A stretch of DNA of 36,057 nucleotides from Bacteroidaceae bacterium (GTDB lineage Bacteria; Bacteroidota; Bacteroidia; Bacteroidales; Bacteroidaceae). This document shows, one piece after another, positions 1 to 9,121 of the stretch. Each line of letters begins with the position of its first letter. Position 1 is the first letter of the stretch. The notes beneath the pieces are model-generated. The model worked only from the letters and a program-made list of their open reading frames with translations. It searched no databases and was not told the origin of the DNA. The position numbers and the translations under genes were made by a program. The stretch is taken from positions 1-36,057 of the forward strand of contig JAFVTL010000051.1 in assembly GCA_017503235.1 (NCBI GenBank). The letters run 5' to 3'.

Positions 1-1
1 A

Positions 2-247
2 CCGGCCTATCAAGCAGCTGAAAAAGGATTTACCAAAGCATTCGGAAAGAAGCCATTAGCGGTTCGTCGTGGAGGAAGTATCCCCATCATCAGCGATTTC
101 GAGCAGATTTTAGGCATCAAGACCGTACTCATGGGATTCGGCCTGGAAGCGGACGCCATCCACTCGCCCAACGAAAGCTTCTCGCTTGACATGTTCCGCA
201 AGGGCATCGAAGCCGTGGTAGAATTCCACTTGAATTATTCGAAATAA
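2..247 (+). CDS. M20-family metallopeptidase, C-terminal fragment
   Basis: The reading frame is open at the left edge and runs for 81 residues to a TAA. The fragment contains GKKPLAVRRGGSIPI, followed by MGFGLEADAIHSPNESF. This matches the end of the catalytic domain of M20 (ArgE/DapE/CNDP-type) peptidases, where the late His in 'IHSPNE' is a metal ligand. Members hydrolyse dipeptides or N-acyl amino acids using two zinc ions, usually in the cytoplasm. Only the last part is present, so substrate cannot be assigned. A stretch of 78 bp without a gene separates it from the convergent amidase gene on the other strand. The family is fairly certain; the exact peptidase is not. Confidence 0.85.
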   Translation, partial: PAYQAAEKGFTKAFGKKPLAVRRGGSIPIISDFEQILGIKTVLMGFGLEADAIHSPNESFSLDMFRKGIEAVVEFHLNYSK

Positions 248-325
248 TCACAGGAACAATAAGTTCATCGAATGGGTTAGGAACTGTATTTACTGCGGCA
301 GTGGACAATCATTAGGAAGCTACAA

Positions 326-1132
326 TTATTTAGAAGCTTTGTAATCCGCCACGATTCCCTCAGTTATCCATCGGGCGAGGGCTTGACGATTATTTTCTAG
401 TACCAACCGTTGTTGATCACGCTTGTTACGGATATTTCCCAATTCAAGAAACACTGCTGCTGGAAGTGTATTGCGGAGTACATATAGATTTCGTTCGCTC
501 ACCGTACCATTAAAGCCCCGTCCCGGTTGATGTTTTTTGTATTTTGCAGCAAAAGTTGTGCGAAGCCGGTCAGCCAAGCGTTTTCCATTCCGGCTACCCT
601 TCGCATGATAAAAATAAACATCCGTCTGTTTCCCTTGACTACGGCTATCTACGTGTACAAAGATAGCACGTTTATAGTTACCTTTATCTTGTTTGTAAAG
701 TTTGTCCACCAAATCGCACCGTTGCTTCAGTCGCTGCACTTGATCAAGAGGAATTTTCTGCCCCATACATGTCTCACGTTTGCTGTTTGCCAGATAATGC
801 CCACCTCGAATGCCATCTTTTTTATCCTGAATAATAAAATGCACTTTAGCTCCACGCATCAGCAACTCCCTTCCCAAACGAAGAACAATATCATAAGCAT
901 ACTCATCTTCATGCAACTGACGCCCCTGATAGATGCCAATTGCACCGGGATCAGGCCCTCCATGCCCACATACCAAATAGAAACAGGCACCTTTCAATTC
1001 ATTGGATGCAATCTGATAGGAAGCCTGTTTAGATCCAAACAGGGGTTCCTTGCCTGAAGCAGACTTCTTCTGTGCCGAAAGCGGCATGAGAACAAGTAAC
1101 GAAAAGAATAATGTCAAGAGTGACTTTTGCAT
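326..1132 (-). CDS. N-acetylmuramoyl-L-alanine amidase (Amidase_3), exported
   Basis: This 268-residue protein has an N-terminal signal peptide (MQKSLLTLFFSLLVLMPLSAQ) and a zinc-amidase core. The metal-binding motif is CGHGGPDPGA (about residues 55-64). Downstream is a conserved acidic segment, 'AAVFLELGNIRN', that fits the catalytic Glu of Amidase_3 enzymes. Such enzymes cleave the amide bond between MurNAc and L-Ala in peptidoglycan in the periplasm. The first motif reads CGHGG rather than the usual DPGHGG; the zinc His is kept. The gene follows the thioredoxin-fold lipoprotein gene by only 10 nt on the same strand, so the two are probably co-transcribed. A second amidase of this class lies at 16294-17472; this one lacks its C-terminal SPOR-like tail. 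Confidence 0.85.
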   Translation of the reverse strand: MQKSLLTLFFSLLVLMPLSAQKKSASGKEPLFGSKQASYQIASNELKGACFYLVCGHGGPDPGAIGIYQGRQLHEDEYAYDIVLRLGRELLMRGAKVHFIIQDKKDGIRGGHYLANSKRETCMGQKIPLDQVQRLKQRCDLVDKLYKQDKGNYKRAIFVHVDSRSQGKQTDVYFYHAKGSRNGKRLADRLRTTFAAKYKKHQPGRGFNGTVSERNLYVLRNTLPAAVFLELGNIRNKRDQQRLVLENNRQALARWITEGIVADYKASK

Positions 1133-1142
1133 TGAACACGTC

Positions 1143-1733
1143 TTATTGGGCCAACAATTGGTCTATTTTTTTACATAGTGCAGCAAACTCATCTTCATTA
1201 TATAGTCTTGTAAGCATTACTATCTTCCCACTACGGTCTATCAGAACATTCCGAGTAATTCCCGCCTCTCTATCTGCATATTTTGCAAAAATATCCGCAC
1301 CAGGGTCAAGTGCCATCGGATAGGTTACACCCGTCTTTTCAGCAAAAGCATTTACTGTTTCCAAAGGTTCATCCCGATCAATACCATAAAGTGCAAAATC
1401 AGTATTATCCTTATGCTTCAACCAAATATCCTTTTCAATGAAAGGCATCTCCTTACGGCACACTCCACACCAGCTGGCGGTGAACTGAAGCATCACCACT
1501 TTGCCACGAAGGTCGGTAAGCTTCACCTTCTGTCCGTCAGTTAGCTCCATTTCAAAATCAGGTGCTTCATCACCCAATCTAACAATATAGCCAACCGAAT
1601 CGGGGACGACAGCCTTGGGAACCTTATTTTCGATAGCACTTTCCACTTGTTCTGTTCCATTCTTCTTTCCATTTGTCTGACATGAAACCCCAATAAGGGA
1701 CAATCCCATAATGATTAAAACTAACTTTTTCAT
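1143..1733 (-). CDS. TlpA/ResA-like thioredoxin-fold lipoprotein
   Basis: This 196-residue protein begins with a lipoprotein signal peptide. The lipobox is IGVSC, with the lipidated Cys at residue 18. A linker leads to an AhpC/TSA-TlpA type thioredoxin fold. The redox motif is WCGVC (Cys89 and Cys92), preceded by the typical LRGKVVMLQFTASW strand. The family carries out thiol-disulfide exchange in the periplasm, for example reducing cysteines of cytochromes or other exported proteins. Here it would be membrane-anchored. It is the first gene of a likely two-gene leftward operon with the amidase. The start codon is supported by the signal peptide and by a TATCTTTG promoter element about 32 bp upstream. 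The specific partner is unknown. Confidence 0.88.
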   Translation of the reverse strand: MKKLVLIIMGLSLIGVSCQTNGKKNGTEQVESAIENKVPKAVVPDSVGYIVRLGDEAPDFEMELTDGQKVKLTDLRGKVVMLQFTASWCGVCRKEMPFIEKDIWLKHKDNTDFALYGIDRDEPLETVNAFAEKTGVTYPMALDPGADIFAKYADREAGITRNVLIDRSGKIVMLTRLYNEDEFAALCKKIDQLLAQ

Positions 1734-1764
1734 AACGAACGAATTTTCAATAATATCCTATTCG

Positions 1765-1772
1765 CAAAGATA
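1765..1772 (-). promoter_or_regulatory. Promoter -7 element for the thioredoxin-lipoprotein/amidase pair
   Basis: Read on the minus strand this is TATCTTTG, a full match to the Bacteroides -7 consensus TAnnTTTG. It lies 31 bp upstream of the ATG at 1733. No clear -33 TTTG was found at the usual 19-21 bp spacing. Confidence 0.65.
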
Positions 1773-1814
1773 TAGAAAATACCCATTAAATGAGGTACTT
1801 TAGAAAAACTTTCG

Positions 1815-1822
1815 TACTTTTG
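1815..1822 (+). promoter_or_regulatory. Promoter -7 element for lysS operon
   Basis: TACTTTTG matches TAnnTTTG and sits 28 bp upstream of the lysS ATG at 1851. It is divergent from the promoter at 1765-1772, with 42 bp between the two elements. Confidence 0.7.
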
Positions 1823-1850
1823 TACCCAAATTGAGTTAAAGTTTCAACAA

Positions 1851-3575
1851 ATGAACGTATTAGAACTAAGTGAACAGGAAATAATCAGACGCAATAGTCT
1901 GAACGAACTGCGAGCCATGGGTATCGAGCCCTATCCAGCAGCTGAGTATGTAACCAATGCATTTTCTACTGATATAAAAGCTGAATTCAAAGATGAAGAC
2001 GAACCACGCCCCGTTTCAGTGGCCGGACGTATCATGAGCCGCCGCGTCATGGGCAAGGCTTCGTTCGTTGAATTGCAGGATTCTAAAGGACGTATCCAAG
2101 TATATATCACCCGCGATGACATTTGTCCGGATGAAAACAAAGATATGTATAATGTCGTTTTCAAGCGTTTATTGGACCTTGGCGACATTATTGGCATTGA
2201 AGGTTTCGTTTTCCGTACCCAAATGGGAGAAATTTCCATTCACGCCAAGAAGTTGACCGTACTTTCCAAATCATTACGTCCTCTCCCTATTGTCAAATAT
2301 AAAGATGGAGTGGCCTACGATAAGTTTGATGATCCTGAACTTCGCTATCGCCAACGTTATGTAGACTTGATTGTAAATGATGGTGTAAAGGAAACCTTCT
2401 TGAAGCGTTCTATCATCGTGAAGACCATGCGTGCCGTAATGGACGAAGCCGGTTATACCGAAGTGGAGACTCCGATTCTCCAGTCTATCGCCGGTGGTGC
2501 TAGCGCCCGTCCATTCATCACTCATCACAACTCCCTCGACATCGACCTTTATATGCGTATCGCTACTGAATTGTATTTGAAGCGCCTCATCGTAGGTGGC
2601 TTTGAAGGCGTGTACGAAATCGGCAAGAACTTCCGTAACGAAGGTATGGACAAGAACCACAATCCTGAATTCACTTGTATGGAACTTTACGTTCAGTACA
2701 AGGACTACAACTGGATGATGGACTTCACCGAAAAAATGTTGGAACGTATCTGTATCGCTGTGAACGGTTGTTCGGAAACCGTCATCGATGGCAAGACCAT
2801 CAGTTTCAAGGCTCCGTTCCGCCGTTTGCCTATTTTGGATGCCATCAAGGAAAAGACCGGTTACGACCTCGAAGGAAAGAGCGAAGAAGAAATCCGAGAA
2901 GTTTGTAAAGCCTTGAACATGGAAATAGACGATACCATGGGCAAGGGTAAGTTGATTGATGAAATCTTTGGTGAATTCTGTGAAGGAACCTTCATCCAAC
3001 CGACATTTATTACTGATTATCCGGTAGAAATGTCTCCATTGACCAAGATGCATCGTAGCAAGCCGGGCTTGACCGAACGTTTTGAATTGATGGTAAATGG
3101 TAAGGAATTGGCTAATGCTTACTCTGAATTGAATGACCCGATTGATCAGGAAGAACGCTTCAAAGAACAGATGCGTCTGGCCGACAAGGGTGACGATGAA
3201 GCGATGATTATCGACCAGGACTTCCTCCGCGCCTTGCAGTACGGCATGCCTCCGACATCGGGTATAGGTATCGGTATCGACCGTTTGGTAATGTTGATGA
3301 CAGGCAATGCCTTCATCCAGGAAGTATTGTTCTTCCCACAGATGCGTCCGGAAAAGGTTGCTCCAAAGGACAATGCAGCCAAGTACACAGAATTGGGTAT
3401 CAGCGAAGAATGGGTGCCTGTCATCCAAAAAGCTGGTTATAATTTGGTTAATGACATGAAAGAAGTGAATCCACAGAAACTCCACATGGACATCTGTGGC
3501 ATCAATAAAAAATATAAATTAGGATTGAACAATCCAACTGTAGACGAAGTCGCAGAATGGATTAGCAAAATCTAA
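1851..3575 (+). CDS. lysS: Lysyl-tRNA synthetase, class II
   Basis: This 574-residue enzyme charges tRNA-Lys with lysine using ATP in the cytoplasm. The N-terminal part is an OB-fold anticodon-binding domain ([20 protein letters not shown]). The class II catalytic domain follows, with motif 2 around residues 261-277 ([14 protein letters not shown]) and motif 3 at about 471-478 (GIGIGIDR). It is about 70 residues longer than the usual LysRS of roughly 500. The extra part (about 507-574) follows the last catalytic motif and looks like a small helical domain. The start agrees with the promoter at 1815. gpsA begins 5 nt after the stop and pgi follows, so the three form an operon. No Shine-Dalgarno is visible. 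Confidence 0.97.
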   Translation: MNVLELSEQEIIRRNSLNELRAMGIEPYPAAEYVTNAFSTDIKAEFKDEDEPRPVSVAGRIMSRRVMGKASFVELQDSKGRIQVYITRDDICPDENKDMYNVVFKRLLDLGDIIGIEGFVFRTQMGEISIHAKKLTVLSKSLRPLPIVKYKDGVAYDKFDDPELRYRQRYVDLIVNDGVKETFLKRSIIVKTMRAVMDEAGYTEVETPILQSIAGGASARPFITHHNSLDIDLYMRIATELYLKRLIVGGFEGVYEIGKNFRNEGMDKNHNPEFTCMELYVQYKDYNWMMDFTEKMLERICIAVNGCSETVIDGKTISFKAPFRRLPILDAIKEKTGYDLEGKSEEEIREVCKALNMEIDDTMGKGKLIDEIFGEFCEGTFIQPTFITDYPVEMSPLTKMHRSKPGLTERFELMVNGKELANAYSELNDPIDQEERFKEQMRLADKGDDEAMIIDQDFLRALQYGMPPTSGIGIGIDRLVMLMTGNAFIQEVLFFPQMRPEKVAPKDNAAKYTELGISEEWVPVIQKAGYNLVNDMKEVNPQKLHMDICGINKKYKLGLNNPTVDEVAEWISKI

Positions 3576-3580
3576 AGCTC

Positions 3581-4576
3581 ATGAATCTGCCCGGTAAAAT
3601 AGCAATTATGGGTGGCGGAAGTTGGGCCACAGCCATTGCCAAAATGGTATTAGGAAAAGCCGAATCCATTAACTGGTATATGCGCCGTGACGACAGAATT
3701 GAAGACTTCAAACGTTTCGGCCATAATCCGGCATATCTGACCAGCGTCCGTTTTGATATCAAGCGAATCAATTTCTCGTCTGATATCAATCAAGTGGTAC
3801 GTGAATCTGACACTTTGATTTTCGTAACCCCCTCACCTTATTTGAAAAGTCACCTGAAGAAACTGAAGACCAAGCTTAAGGACAAGTTCATTATAACTGC
3901 AATCAAAGGGATTGTTCCTGATGAGAACTTGATTGTATCAGATTACTTCCACAAAATATATGGAGTACCTGAAGAAAATATTGCTGTCATTGCAGGTCCG
4001 TGTCATGCAGAAGAAGTGGCCTTGGAACGCCTTTCCTACCTGACTATAGGTTGCAAAGACATCCAAAAAGCCAAGATGTTTGCCCGCCAGTTATGCGGAC
4101 ATTACATCAAGACTTCAGTCAGCACAGACATTGTAGGTATAGAATACGCTTCTGTATTGAAAAATATCTACGCCATTGCCGCCGGCATTTGCAGCGGTTT
4201 GAAATACGGGGACAATTTCCAAGCTGTCCTTATATCCAATGCCGTGCAAGAGATGAACCGTTTGTTGAACACTGTAACGCCAGAAGAACGTTCTATCGAT
4301 GACTCAGCTTACCTTGGCGACTTGTTAGTAACCTCCTACTCCAATTTCAGTCGTAACCGAGTGTTTGGAACCATGATTGGCAAAGGATACTCCGTAAAAA
4401 GTGCACAGATTGAAATGGAAATGATTGCCGAAGGTTACTATGGAACAAAATGCATCAAGGAGTTGAACAAGCACCTTCATGTCAACATGCCGATAGTAGA
4501 TGCCATCTACAACATTCTGTACGAGCGCATCTCGCCTATGATTGAGATTAAATTACTAACTGACTCGCTCAGATAA
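3581..4576 (+). CDS. gpsA: Glycerol-3-phosphate dehydrogenase [NAD(P)+]
   Basis: This 331-residue cytoplasmic enzyme reduces dihydroxyacetone phosphate to sn-glycerol-3-phosphate, the backbone for phospholipid synthesis. The N-terminal Rossmann motif is [12 protein letters not shown] (residues 10-21), equivalent to the GAGSxGTALA motif of other GpsA proteins. The substrate-binding segment reads AGPCHAEEV, in place of the usual AGPSFAxEV. The catalytic lysine is in [15 protein letters not shown] (Lys194). The motif variations suggest a divergent Bacteroidales subtype, but the active-site Lys is present. The gene starts 5 nt after lysS and ends 13 nt before pgi, so it is the middle gene of the operon. 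Confidence 0.94.
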   Translation: MNLPGKIAIMGGGSWATAIAKMVLGKAESINWYMRRDDRIEDFKRFGHNPAYLTSVRFDIKRINFSSDINQVVRESDTLIFVTPSPYLKSHLKKLKTKLKDKFIITAIKGIVPDENLIVSDYFHKIYGVPEENIAVIAGPCHAEEVALERLSYLTIGCKDIQKAKMFARQLCGHYIKTSVSTDIVGIEYASVLKNIYAIAAGICSGLKYGDNFQAVLISNAVQEMNRLLNTVTPEERSIDDSAYLGDLLVTSYSNFSRNRVFGTMIGKGYSVKSAQIEMEMIAEGYYGTKCIKELNKHLHVNMPIVDAIYNILYERISPMIEIKLLTDSLR

Positions 4577-4589
4577 AAACGCTAATATT

Positions 4590-5924
4590 ATGAAAAATAT
4601 CTGTTTGAACATTGAAAAGGCCGCATGCAGCAAGGTTATTGCTGCTTATGAGCCACAGGTTAAGTCCTGTATGGAAACTTTGGAAAAAGGTACTGGCTTG
4701 GGTAATGATTTTCTGGGATGGTTACATCTGCCTTCATCCATCACAGCCGAACACTTGGCCGATTTGAAAAGTGCCGCACAAGTATTGCGCGAAAATTGTG
4801 AAGTAGTTGTTGTAGCCGGTATCGGCGGAAGCTATTTAGGCGCACGTGCAGTCATTGAAGCTTTGTCTGACAGTTTCCAATGGTTAAAGACCAGCCAAGA
4901 CAACCCGGTTATCGTATATGCCGGACACAATATTGGAGAAGACTATTTGTTCGAACTGACCTCATTCCTCAAAGATAAGAAGTTCGGTGTCATTAATATT
5001 TCCAAATCAGGAACAACTACAGAAACAGCTTTGGCTTTCCGCTTGCTGAAGAAGCAATGTGAAGACCAACGCGGTAAAGAAATGGCACAAAAATGCATTG
5101 TAGCCGTAACTGACGCCAAGAAGGGTGCCGCACGCATTACCGCCGACAAGGAAGGTTACAAGACATTCATCATCCCCGACAATGTCGGTGGACGTTTCTC
5201 TGTATTGACTCCTGTAGGATTGTTGCCTATTGCCGTTGCCGGATTCGACATTGAAAAATTGATAGAAGGTGCACGCGATATGGAAAAGGTATGCGGTTCC
5301 GATACTCCATTCTGTGAAAATCCTGCTGCTATCTATGCTGCAACCCGTAACGAATTGTACAAACAAGGAAAGAAAATCGAAATTCTTGTAAATTACAATC
5401 CCAAACTCCACTACATGAACGAATGGTGGAAACAGTTGTACGGCGAATCGGAAGGAAAAGATGGCAAGGGTATCTATCCGTCTGCAGTTGACTTCTCGAC
5501 CGACCTTCACTCCATGGGACAATGGATTCAGGAAGGTGAACGTACCATCTTCGAAACTGTCATCTCCATTGAGAATCCGGACAATGAACTCCGCGTTCCA
5601 TCAGACGAAGAAAACCTCGACGGTTTGAACTTCTTGGCCGGCAAGCGTGTAGATGAAGTGAACAAAATGGCCGAACTTGGCACTCAATTGGCACATGTAG
5701 ACGGCGGTGTTCCTAATATGCGTTTGGTAGTACCTCAACTTAATGAGTATTATTTAGGACAAGTTATCTATTTCTTCGAAAAAGCCTGCGGCATCAGTGG
5801 TTATCTGCTCGAAGTGAATCCATTTAACCAACCGGGCGTTGAAGCATACAAGAAAAACATGTTCGCCTTGCTGAACAAACCCGGATACGAAGAAGAATCA
5901 AAAGCTATTCAAGCTCGTTTATAA
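4590..5924 (+). CDS. pgi: Glucose-6-phosphate isomerase
   Basis: This 444-residue enzyme interconverts glucose-6-phosphate and fructose-6-phosphate in glycolysis and gluconeogenesis. The length fits the short bacterial class (about 445 residues, as in Gram-positives) rather than the roughly 550-residue E. coli type. Recognisable segments are the SIS-domain phosphate-binding part [22 protein letters not shown], the family signature [12 protein letters not shown] starting at Gly200, and [11 protein letters not shown] near the active site. It is the last gene of lysS-gpsA-pgi and is followed at once by tandem stop codons and an intrinsic terminator. Confidence 0.97.
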   Translation: MKNICLNIEKAACSKVIAAYEPQVKSCMETLEKGTGLGNDFLGWLHLPSSITAEHLADLKSAAQVLRENCEVVVVAGIGGSYLGARAVIEALSDSFQWLKTSQDNPVIVYAGHNIGEDYLFELTSFLKDKKFGVINISKSGTTTETALAFRLLKKQCEDQRGKEMAQKCIVAVTDAKKGAARITADKEGYKTFIIPDNVGGRFSVLTPVGLLPIAVAGFDIEKLIEGARDMEKVCGSDTPFCENPAAIYAATRNELYKQGKKIEILVNYNPKLHYMNEWWKQLYGESEGKDGKGIYPSAVDFSTDLHSMGQWIQEGERTIFETVISIENPDNELRVPSDEENLDGLNFLAGKRVDEVNKMAELGTQLAHVDGGVPNMRLVVPQLNEYYLGQVIYFFEKACGISGYLLEVNPFNQPGVEAYKKNMFALLNKPGYEEESKAIQARL

Positions 5925-5926
5925 TA

Positions 5927-5957
5927 AGAAAAGGGAACTTTGAGTTCCCTTTTTTAT
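5927..5957 (+). terminator. Intrinsic terminator of lysS-gpsA-pgi
   Basis: AAAGGGAACT (5930-5939) pairs with AGTTCCCTTT (5943-5952) across a 3-nt loop, followed by more T residues. It begins 3 nt after the pgi stop. Confidence 0.88.
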
Positions 5958-5973
5958 TGAAAGCCAAAACCAC

Positions 5974-6708
5974 ATGTACAAAGAAGCAATCAATCATTAC
6001 CTTCAAAAGACAGGACATACAGGCATTCATCTGAAAGCCGTACTCTTTGACATGGACGGAGTACTTTTCAACTCCATGCCCAATCATGCCGAAGCATGGC
6101 ACAAGACTATGGCGAAATATGGTTTTACACTAAGTCGGGAAGAAGCCTATATGCATGAAGGACGAACCGGGGCAGCCACCATTAACATCGTCAGCCGGCG
6201 AGAACGGGGACATGACGCCACGGAAGAAGAAATCAAAAAAATATATCACACCAAAAGCGAGCTTTTCAATCAATATCCTCAAGCAGAACGAATGCCGGGA
6301 GCTCTTGAAATCCTCACAAAAATAAAAGAAGGCGGGCTGACTCCCATGATAGTAACCGGTTCTGGACAGACATCTTTACTTGATCGTTTGAATCATAACT
6401 TCCCCAACATTTTCCGGAAAGAACTGATGGTGACAGCATTCGACGTCAAATATGGGAAACCCAATCCGGAGCCCTATCTCATGGCCTTGAAAAAAGGGAA
6501 CTTAAAACCTAACGAAGCCATTGTAGTAGAAAATGCCCCTTTAGGTGTAGAGGCTGGAGCGGCTGCAGGCATCTTCACCATTGCAGTCAACACAGGCCCC
6601 TTGCCCGACCAAGCACTTTTGAACAGTGGAGCCAATCTGCTATTCCCTTCTATGCCAGATTTCAATGAACATTGGCAAACATTCTTAAACGACCTGTCAC
6701 TTGGTTAA
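5974..6708 (+). CDS. HAD-superfamily hydrolase, beta-phosphoglucomutase-like
   Basis: This 244-residue cytoplasmic protein has all HAD motifs. Motif I is [12 protein letters not shown] (nucleophile Asp26, general acid Asp28), and the segment after it ([16 protein letters not shown]) has the helical cap of subfamily IA. Motif II is [10 protein letters not shown]. The late motifs read [10 protein letters not shown] and [16 protein letters not shown]. This pattern fits the beta-phosphoglucomutase or sugar-phosphatase branch, so a small phosphorylated sugar is the likely substrate. It stands between pgi and nagB, which is compatible with sugar-phosphate metabolism but does not prove a substrate. 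The stop lies about 60 bp before the nagB promoter. Confidence 0.85.
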   Translation: MYKEAINHYLQKTGHTGIHLKAVLFDMDGVLFNSMPNHAEAWHKTMAKYGFTLSREEAYMHEGRTGAATINIVSRRERGHDATEEEIKKIYHTKSELFNQYPQAERMPGALEILTKIKEGGLTPMIVTGSGQTSLLDRLNHNFPNIFRKELMVTAFDVKYGKPNPEPYLMALKKGNLKPNEAIVVENAPLGVEAGAAAGIFTIAVNTGPLPDQALLNSGANLLFPSMPDFNEHWQTFLNDLSLG

Positions 6709-6767
6709 ATTTGTTTACGCAGTCAAAAAAAAAATATATCAGCCATCATATTTTTCTGACATATTCC

Positions 6768-6775
6768 TATATTTG
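6768..6775 (+). promoter_or_regulatory. Promoter -7 element for nagB
   Basis: TATATTTG is a full TAnnTTTG match, 25 bp upstream of the nagB ATG at 6801. It lies downstream of the HAD gene's stop, and its position rules out the long in-frame nagB start at 6672. Confidence 0.75.
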
Positions 6776-6800
6776 CACCATCATTTTAAATAAAAAGACT

Positions 6801-7592
6801 ATGAGAGTAATTATTGAACCCGATTACCAGTCACTGTCCCAATGGGCAGCCAACTATGTTGCAAACAAAATCAATGCAGCTAAGCCCACCGAAGAGAAAC
6901 CTTTTATACTTGGATGCCCTACCGGTTCATCGCCATTAGGCATGTACAAAAAATTGATAGAGCTTTACAAAGAAGGAAAGGTTTCATTTCAAAACGTTGT
7001 CACTTTCAACATGGACGAATATGTTGGATTGCCAGAAGAACATCCTGAAAGTTACCATTCTTTCATGTGGAATAATTTCTTCAACCACATTGACATCAAA
7101 AAAGAAAACGTACATATATTAAATGGGAATGCCGAAGACTTAGAAACAGAATGCGCTAACTATGAAAAGATGATACAAGAAGCCGGAGGAGTAGACCTCT
7201 TTATGGGAGGAATCGGCCCTGACGGACATATCGCTTTTAACGAACCTGGTTCTTCACTCAATTCACGGACACGCGTCAAGACTTTGACAACAGATACCAT
7301 CATTGCCAATTCACGTTTCTTCGACAACGACATCAACCAAGTTCCCAAAACAGCCTTGACTGTAGGCGTAGGTACTGTTATGGACGCCAAAGAAGTGATG
7401 ATTGTATGCAACGGACACAACAAAGCAAGAGCTTTGCAACAAGCCATTGAAGGTGCCGTAAGCCAAATGTGGACCATCACAGCACTCCAGATGCACCCAC
7501 ATGGAATCATCGTTTGTGACGAAGCCGCTTGCGATGAACTGAAAGTAAGCACTTACAAATACTTCAAGGATATTGAGAAAAACAATCTCTAA
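6801..7592 (+). CDS. nagB: Glucosamine-6-phosphate deaminase
   Basis: This 263-residue enzyme converts glucosamine-6-phosphate to fructose-6-phosphate and ammonia, the last step of GlcNAc and sialic-acid catabolism. Catalytic residues line up with E. coli NagB numbering: Asp72 in FNMDEYVG, and Asp141, His143 and Glu148 in [16 protein letters not shown]. The phosphate-binding segment is [11 protein letters not shown]. The start at [10 protein letters not shown] gives the normal family length and lies just downstream of the TATATTTG promoter. An in-frame ATG at 6672 would overlap the HAD gene and add an unrelated 43-residue tail. A strong hairpin follows the stop. NagB feeds amino sugars from host mucin or from cell-wall recycling into glycolysis. 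Confidence 0.96.
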   Translation: MRVIIEPDYQSLSQWAANYVANKINAAKPTEEKPFILGCPTGSSPLGMYKKLIELYKEGKVSFQNVVTFNMDEYVGLPEEHPESYHSFMWNNFFNHIDIKKENVHILNGNAEDLETECANYEKMIQEAGGVDLFMGGIGPDGHIAFNEPGSSLNSRTRVKTLTTDTIIANSRFFDNDINQVPKTALTVGVGTVMDAKEVMIVCNGHNKARALQQAIEGAVSQMWTITALQMHPHGIIVCDEAACDELKVSTYKYFKDIEKNNL

Positions 7593-7598
7593 TAGAAT

Positions 7599-7630
7599 AT
7601 GAAAGCCGTCATGACGGCTTTCATACTTTT
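7599..7630 (+). terminator. Intrinsic terminator after nagB
   Basis: GAAAGCCGTC pairs perfectly with GACGGCTTTC around a central AT (7601-7622), followed by a short T-run. Confidence 0.8.
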
Positions 7631-7645
7631 ATAAAATTTTCACTT

Positions 7646-7690
7646 AAAAAGAGGACGGACTACAACTATCTAATTGTAATCCGTCCTCTT
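7646..7690 (-). terminator. Intrinsic terminator of tRNA-Arg
   Basis: Read on the minus strand, AAGAGGACGGA is followed by TTACAA, an 8-nt loop, and the complement, ending in CCTCTTTTT. The hairpin begins 6 nt past the 3' end of the tRNA. Arms on the plus strand are about 7650-7664 and 7674-7690. Confidence 0.85.
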
Positions 7691-7696
7691 CCCATG

Positions 7697-7768
7697 TACA
7701 CCCGATGAGAATCGAACTCATATCGTCGGAACCGGAATCCGGTATTCTATCCATTGAACTACGGGTGC
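7697..7768 (-). tRNA. tRNA-Arg (anticodon CCG)
   Basis: The minus strand folds into a 72-nt cloverleaf. The acceptor stem pairs GCACCCG with CGGGTGT (first pair G-U), the D stem is GTTC/GAAT, and the T arm is ATGAG-TTCGATT-CTCAT. The anticodon loop TTCCGGT gives anticodon CCG, which reads the arginine codon CGG. The discriminator base is A and the CCA tail is not encoded. The anticodon stem pairs at four positions, but the outermost pair (27-43) is a C-A mismatch. A TACTTTTG promoter element lies upstream and a strong terminator just downstream, so it is a single-gene unit. Confidence 0.95.
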
Positions 7769-7785
7769 AAGCCAATATAGTGGCA

Positions 7786-7793
7786 CAAAAGTA
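7786..7793 (-). promoter_or_regulatory. Promoter -7 element for tRNA-Arg
   Basis: The minus strand reads TACTTTTG, matching TAnnTTTG, 17 bp upstream of the mature tRNA 5' end. Confidence 0.6.
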
Positions 7794-7929
7794 CAAATAA
7801 TCTTTGTTCCTACCTAACAAAATGTGCAAAAAACAAGAACGCAGATTAATTTGTATAGCAAAAAAGCAAACATATAGACATTTTGACAATATTTTTGCGA
7901 AAATAATTAGCAATATCACAAATAATCCC

Positions 7930-7937
7930 TATATTTG
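7930..7937 (+). promoter_or_regulatory. Promoter -7 element for asnA
   Basis: TATATTTG matches TAnnTTTG, 32 bp upstream of the asnA ATG at 7970. Confidence 0.7.
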
Positions 7938-7969
7938 CCAACGATTTAGAAATTAGACAGTAAAAAAGA

Positions 7970-9010
7970 ATGAGTTATCTTATCAAACCTGCTAACTATA
8001 AGCCTGTGCTCGATCTAAAACAGACCGAGGTGGGTATCAAACAAATAAAAGAGTTCTTTCAACAGAACCTTTCATCCGAATTACGTCTGCGACGCGTAAC
8101 TGCTCCTTTGTTTGTATTGAAAGGAACCGGAATCAACGATGATCTGAGCGGCGTAGAGCGTGCCGTCACTTTCCCTATCAAGGATCTTGGCGATGCAAAA
8201 GCTGAAGTTGTACACTCCTTGGCCAAATGGAAAAGACTGACATTGGCCGAATATGGAATAGGTCCGGGCTATGGTATCTATACAGACATGAATGCCATCC
8301 GCGCAGACGAAAAGTTAGGAAACTTACATTCATTATATGTAGACCAATGGGATTGGGAACGAAGCATTACTCCCGAGCAACGCAGTGTTGACTTCCTGAA
8401 ACAGATAGTCACCCGAATCTACTCTTCCATGCGCCGTACCGAATACATGGTTTGTGAAATGTATCCGCAAATCAAGTCATTCCTTCCGCATGACATCCAA
8501 TTCATCCATTCGGAAGAACTGCTCCAAATGTATCCTGACCTTACTCCCAAAGAACGTGAACACGCCATCACCAAGAAATATGGAGCTGTATTCATCATTG
8601 GTATTGGATGCAAACTGAGCAACGGAGAAGTGCACGACATGCGAGCACCCGACTACGACGACTATACAACCATTGACCCACAAACCGGCCTTCCCGGCTT
8701 GAACGGTGACTTGCTGGTATGGGATGAAGTTCTCGACCGTTCGGTAGAACTTTCTTCCATGGGCATCCGCGTTAACAAAGAAGCTTTGTTGAAGCAATTG
8801 GAACTGAGCGGCCTTGAGGAACGCAAGGAACTCTATTTCCACAAGCGTCTGCTCGACGACACCCTTCCACTCAGTATCGGAGGCGGCATCGGCCAATCCC
8901 GACTTTGCATGCTCTATCTGCAAAAGGCTCATATTGGAGAAATACAAGCCAGCATATGGCCGGAAGACATGCGTAAAGAATGCGCCGAATGGGGAATGCA
9001 ACTGATCTAA
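7970..9010 (+). CDS. asnA: Aspartate--ammonia ligase
   Basis: This 346-residue cytoplasmic enzyme makes asparagine from aspartate, ammonia and ATP. The fold is that of class II aminoacyl-tRNA synthetases. Diagnostic segments are FFQQNLSSELRLRRVTAPLFV near the N-terminus, GIGPGYGIYTDMNAIRADE, and the late ATP-binding motif SIGGGIGQSRLCMLYLQ. The length matches AsnA (about 330-345). The start is supported by the promoter at 7930. It is monocistronic: a terminator follows at 9029. The preference for free ammonia rather than glutamine suits an ammonia-rich gut habitat; that last point is inference. Confidence 0.96.
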   Translation: MSYLIKPANYKPVLDLKQTEVGIKQIKEFFQQNLSSELRLRRVTAPLFVLKGTGINDDLSGVERAVTFPIKDLGDAKAEVVHSLAKWKRLTLAEYGIGPGYGIYTDMNAIRADEKLGNLHSLYVDQWDWERSITPEQRSVDFLKQIVTRIYSSMRRTEYMVCEMYPQIKSFLPHDIQFIHSEELLQMYPDLTPKEREHAITKKYGAVFIIGIGCKLSNGEVHDMRAPDYDDYTTIDPQTGLPGLNGDLLVWDEVLDRSVELSSMGIRVNKEALLKQLELSGLEERKELYFHKRLLDDTLPLSIGGGIGQSRLCMLYLQKAHIGEIQASIWPEDMRKECAEWGMQLI

Positions 9011-9028
9011 TGAAGAACAGAACGAATA

Positions 9029-9062
9029 TAAAAGTGTCATTTCAATTGAAATGGCACTTTTA
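9029..9062 (+). terminator. Intrinsic terminator after asnA
   Basis: AAAAGTGTCATTTC pairs with GAAATGGCACTTTT around AATT, with one G-T pair. The hairpin starts about 19 nt after the asnA stop. Confidence 0.85.
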
Positions 9063-9069
9063 TATACAA

Positions 9070-9101
9070 TTTGTTCAATCTATAAAATCCACCTATCTTT
9101 A
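9070..9101 (+). promoter_or_regulatory. Promoter for ung
   Basis: A -33 TTTG (9070-9073) is followed after 20 bp by TATCTTTA (9094-9101), one mismatch from TAnnTTTG. It lies 20 bp upstream of the ung start. Confidence 0.55.
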
Positions 9102-9121
9102 GAGTCCATAAAATCCATCCC

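Noticed and set aside
2274-3485. Long reading frame opposite lysS
   Set aside because: It lies antisense to a clear LysRS gene, has a His/Phe/Val-rich composition typical of a shadow frame, and shows no domain.
6672-6800. Longer nagB start
   Set aside because: It would overlap the HAD gene and lie upstream of the TATATTTG promoter; the added residues are not family-like.
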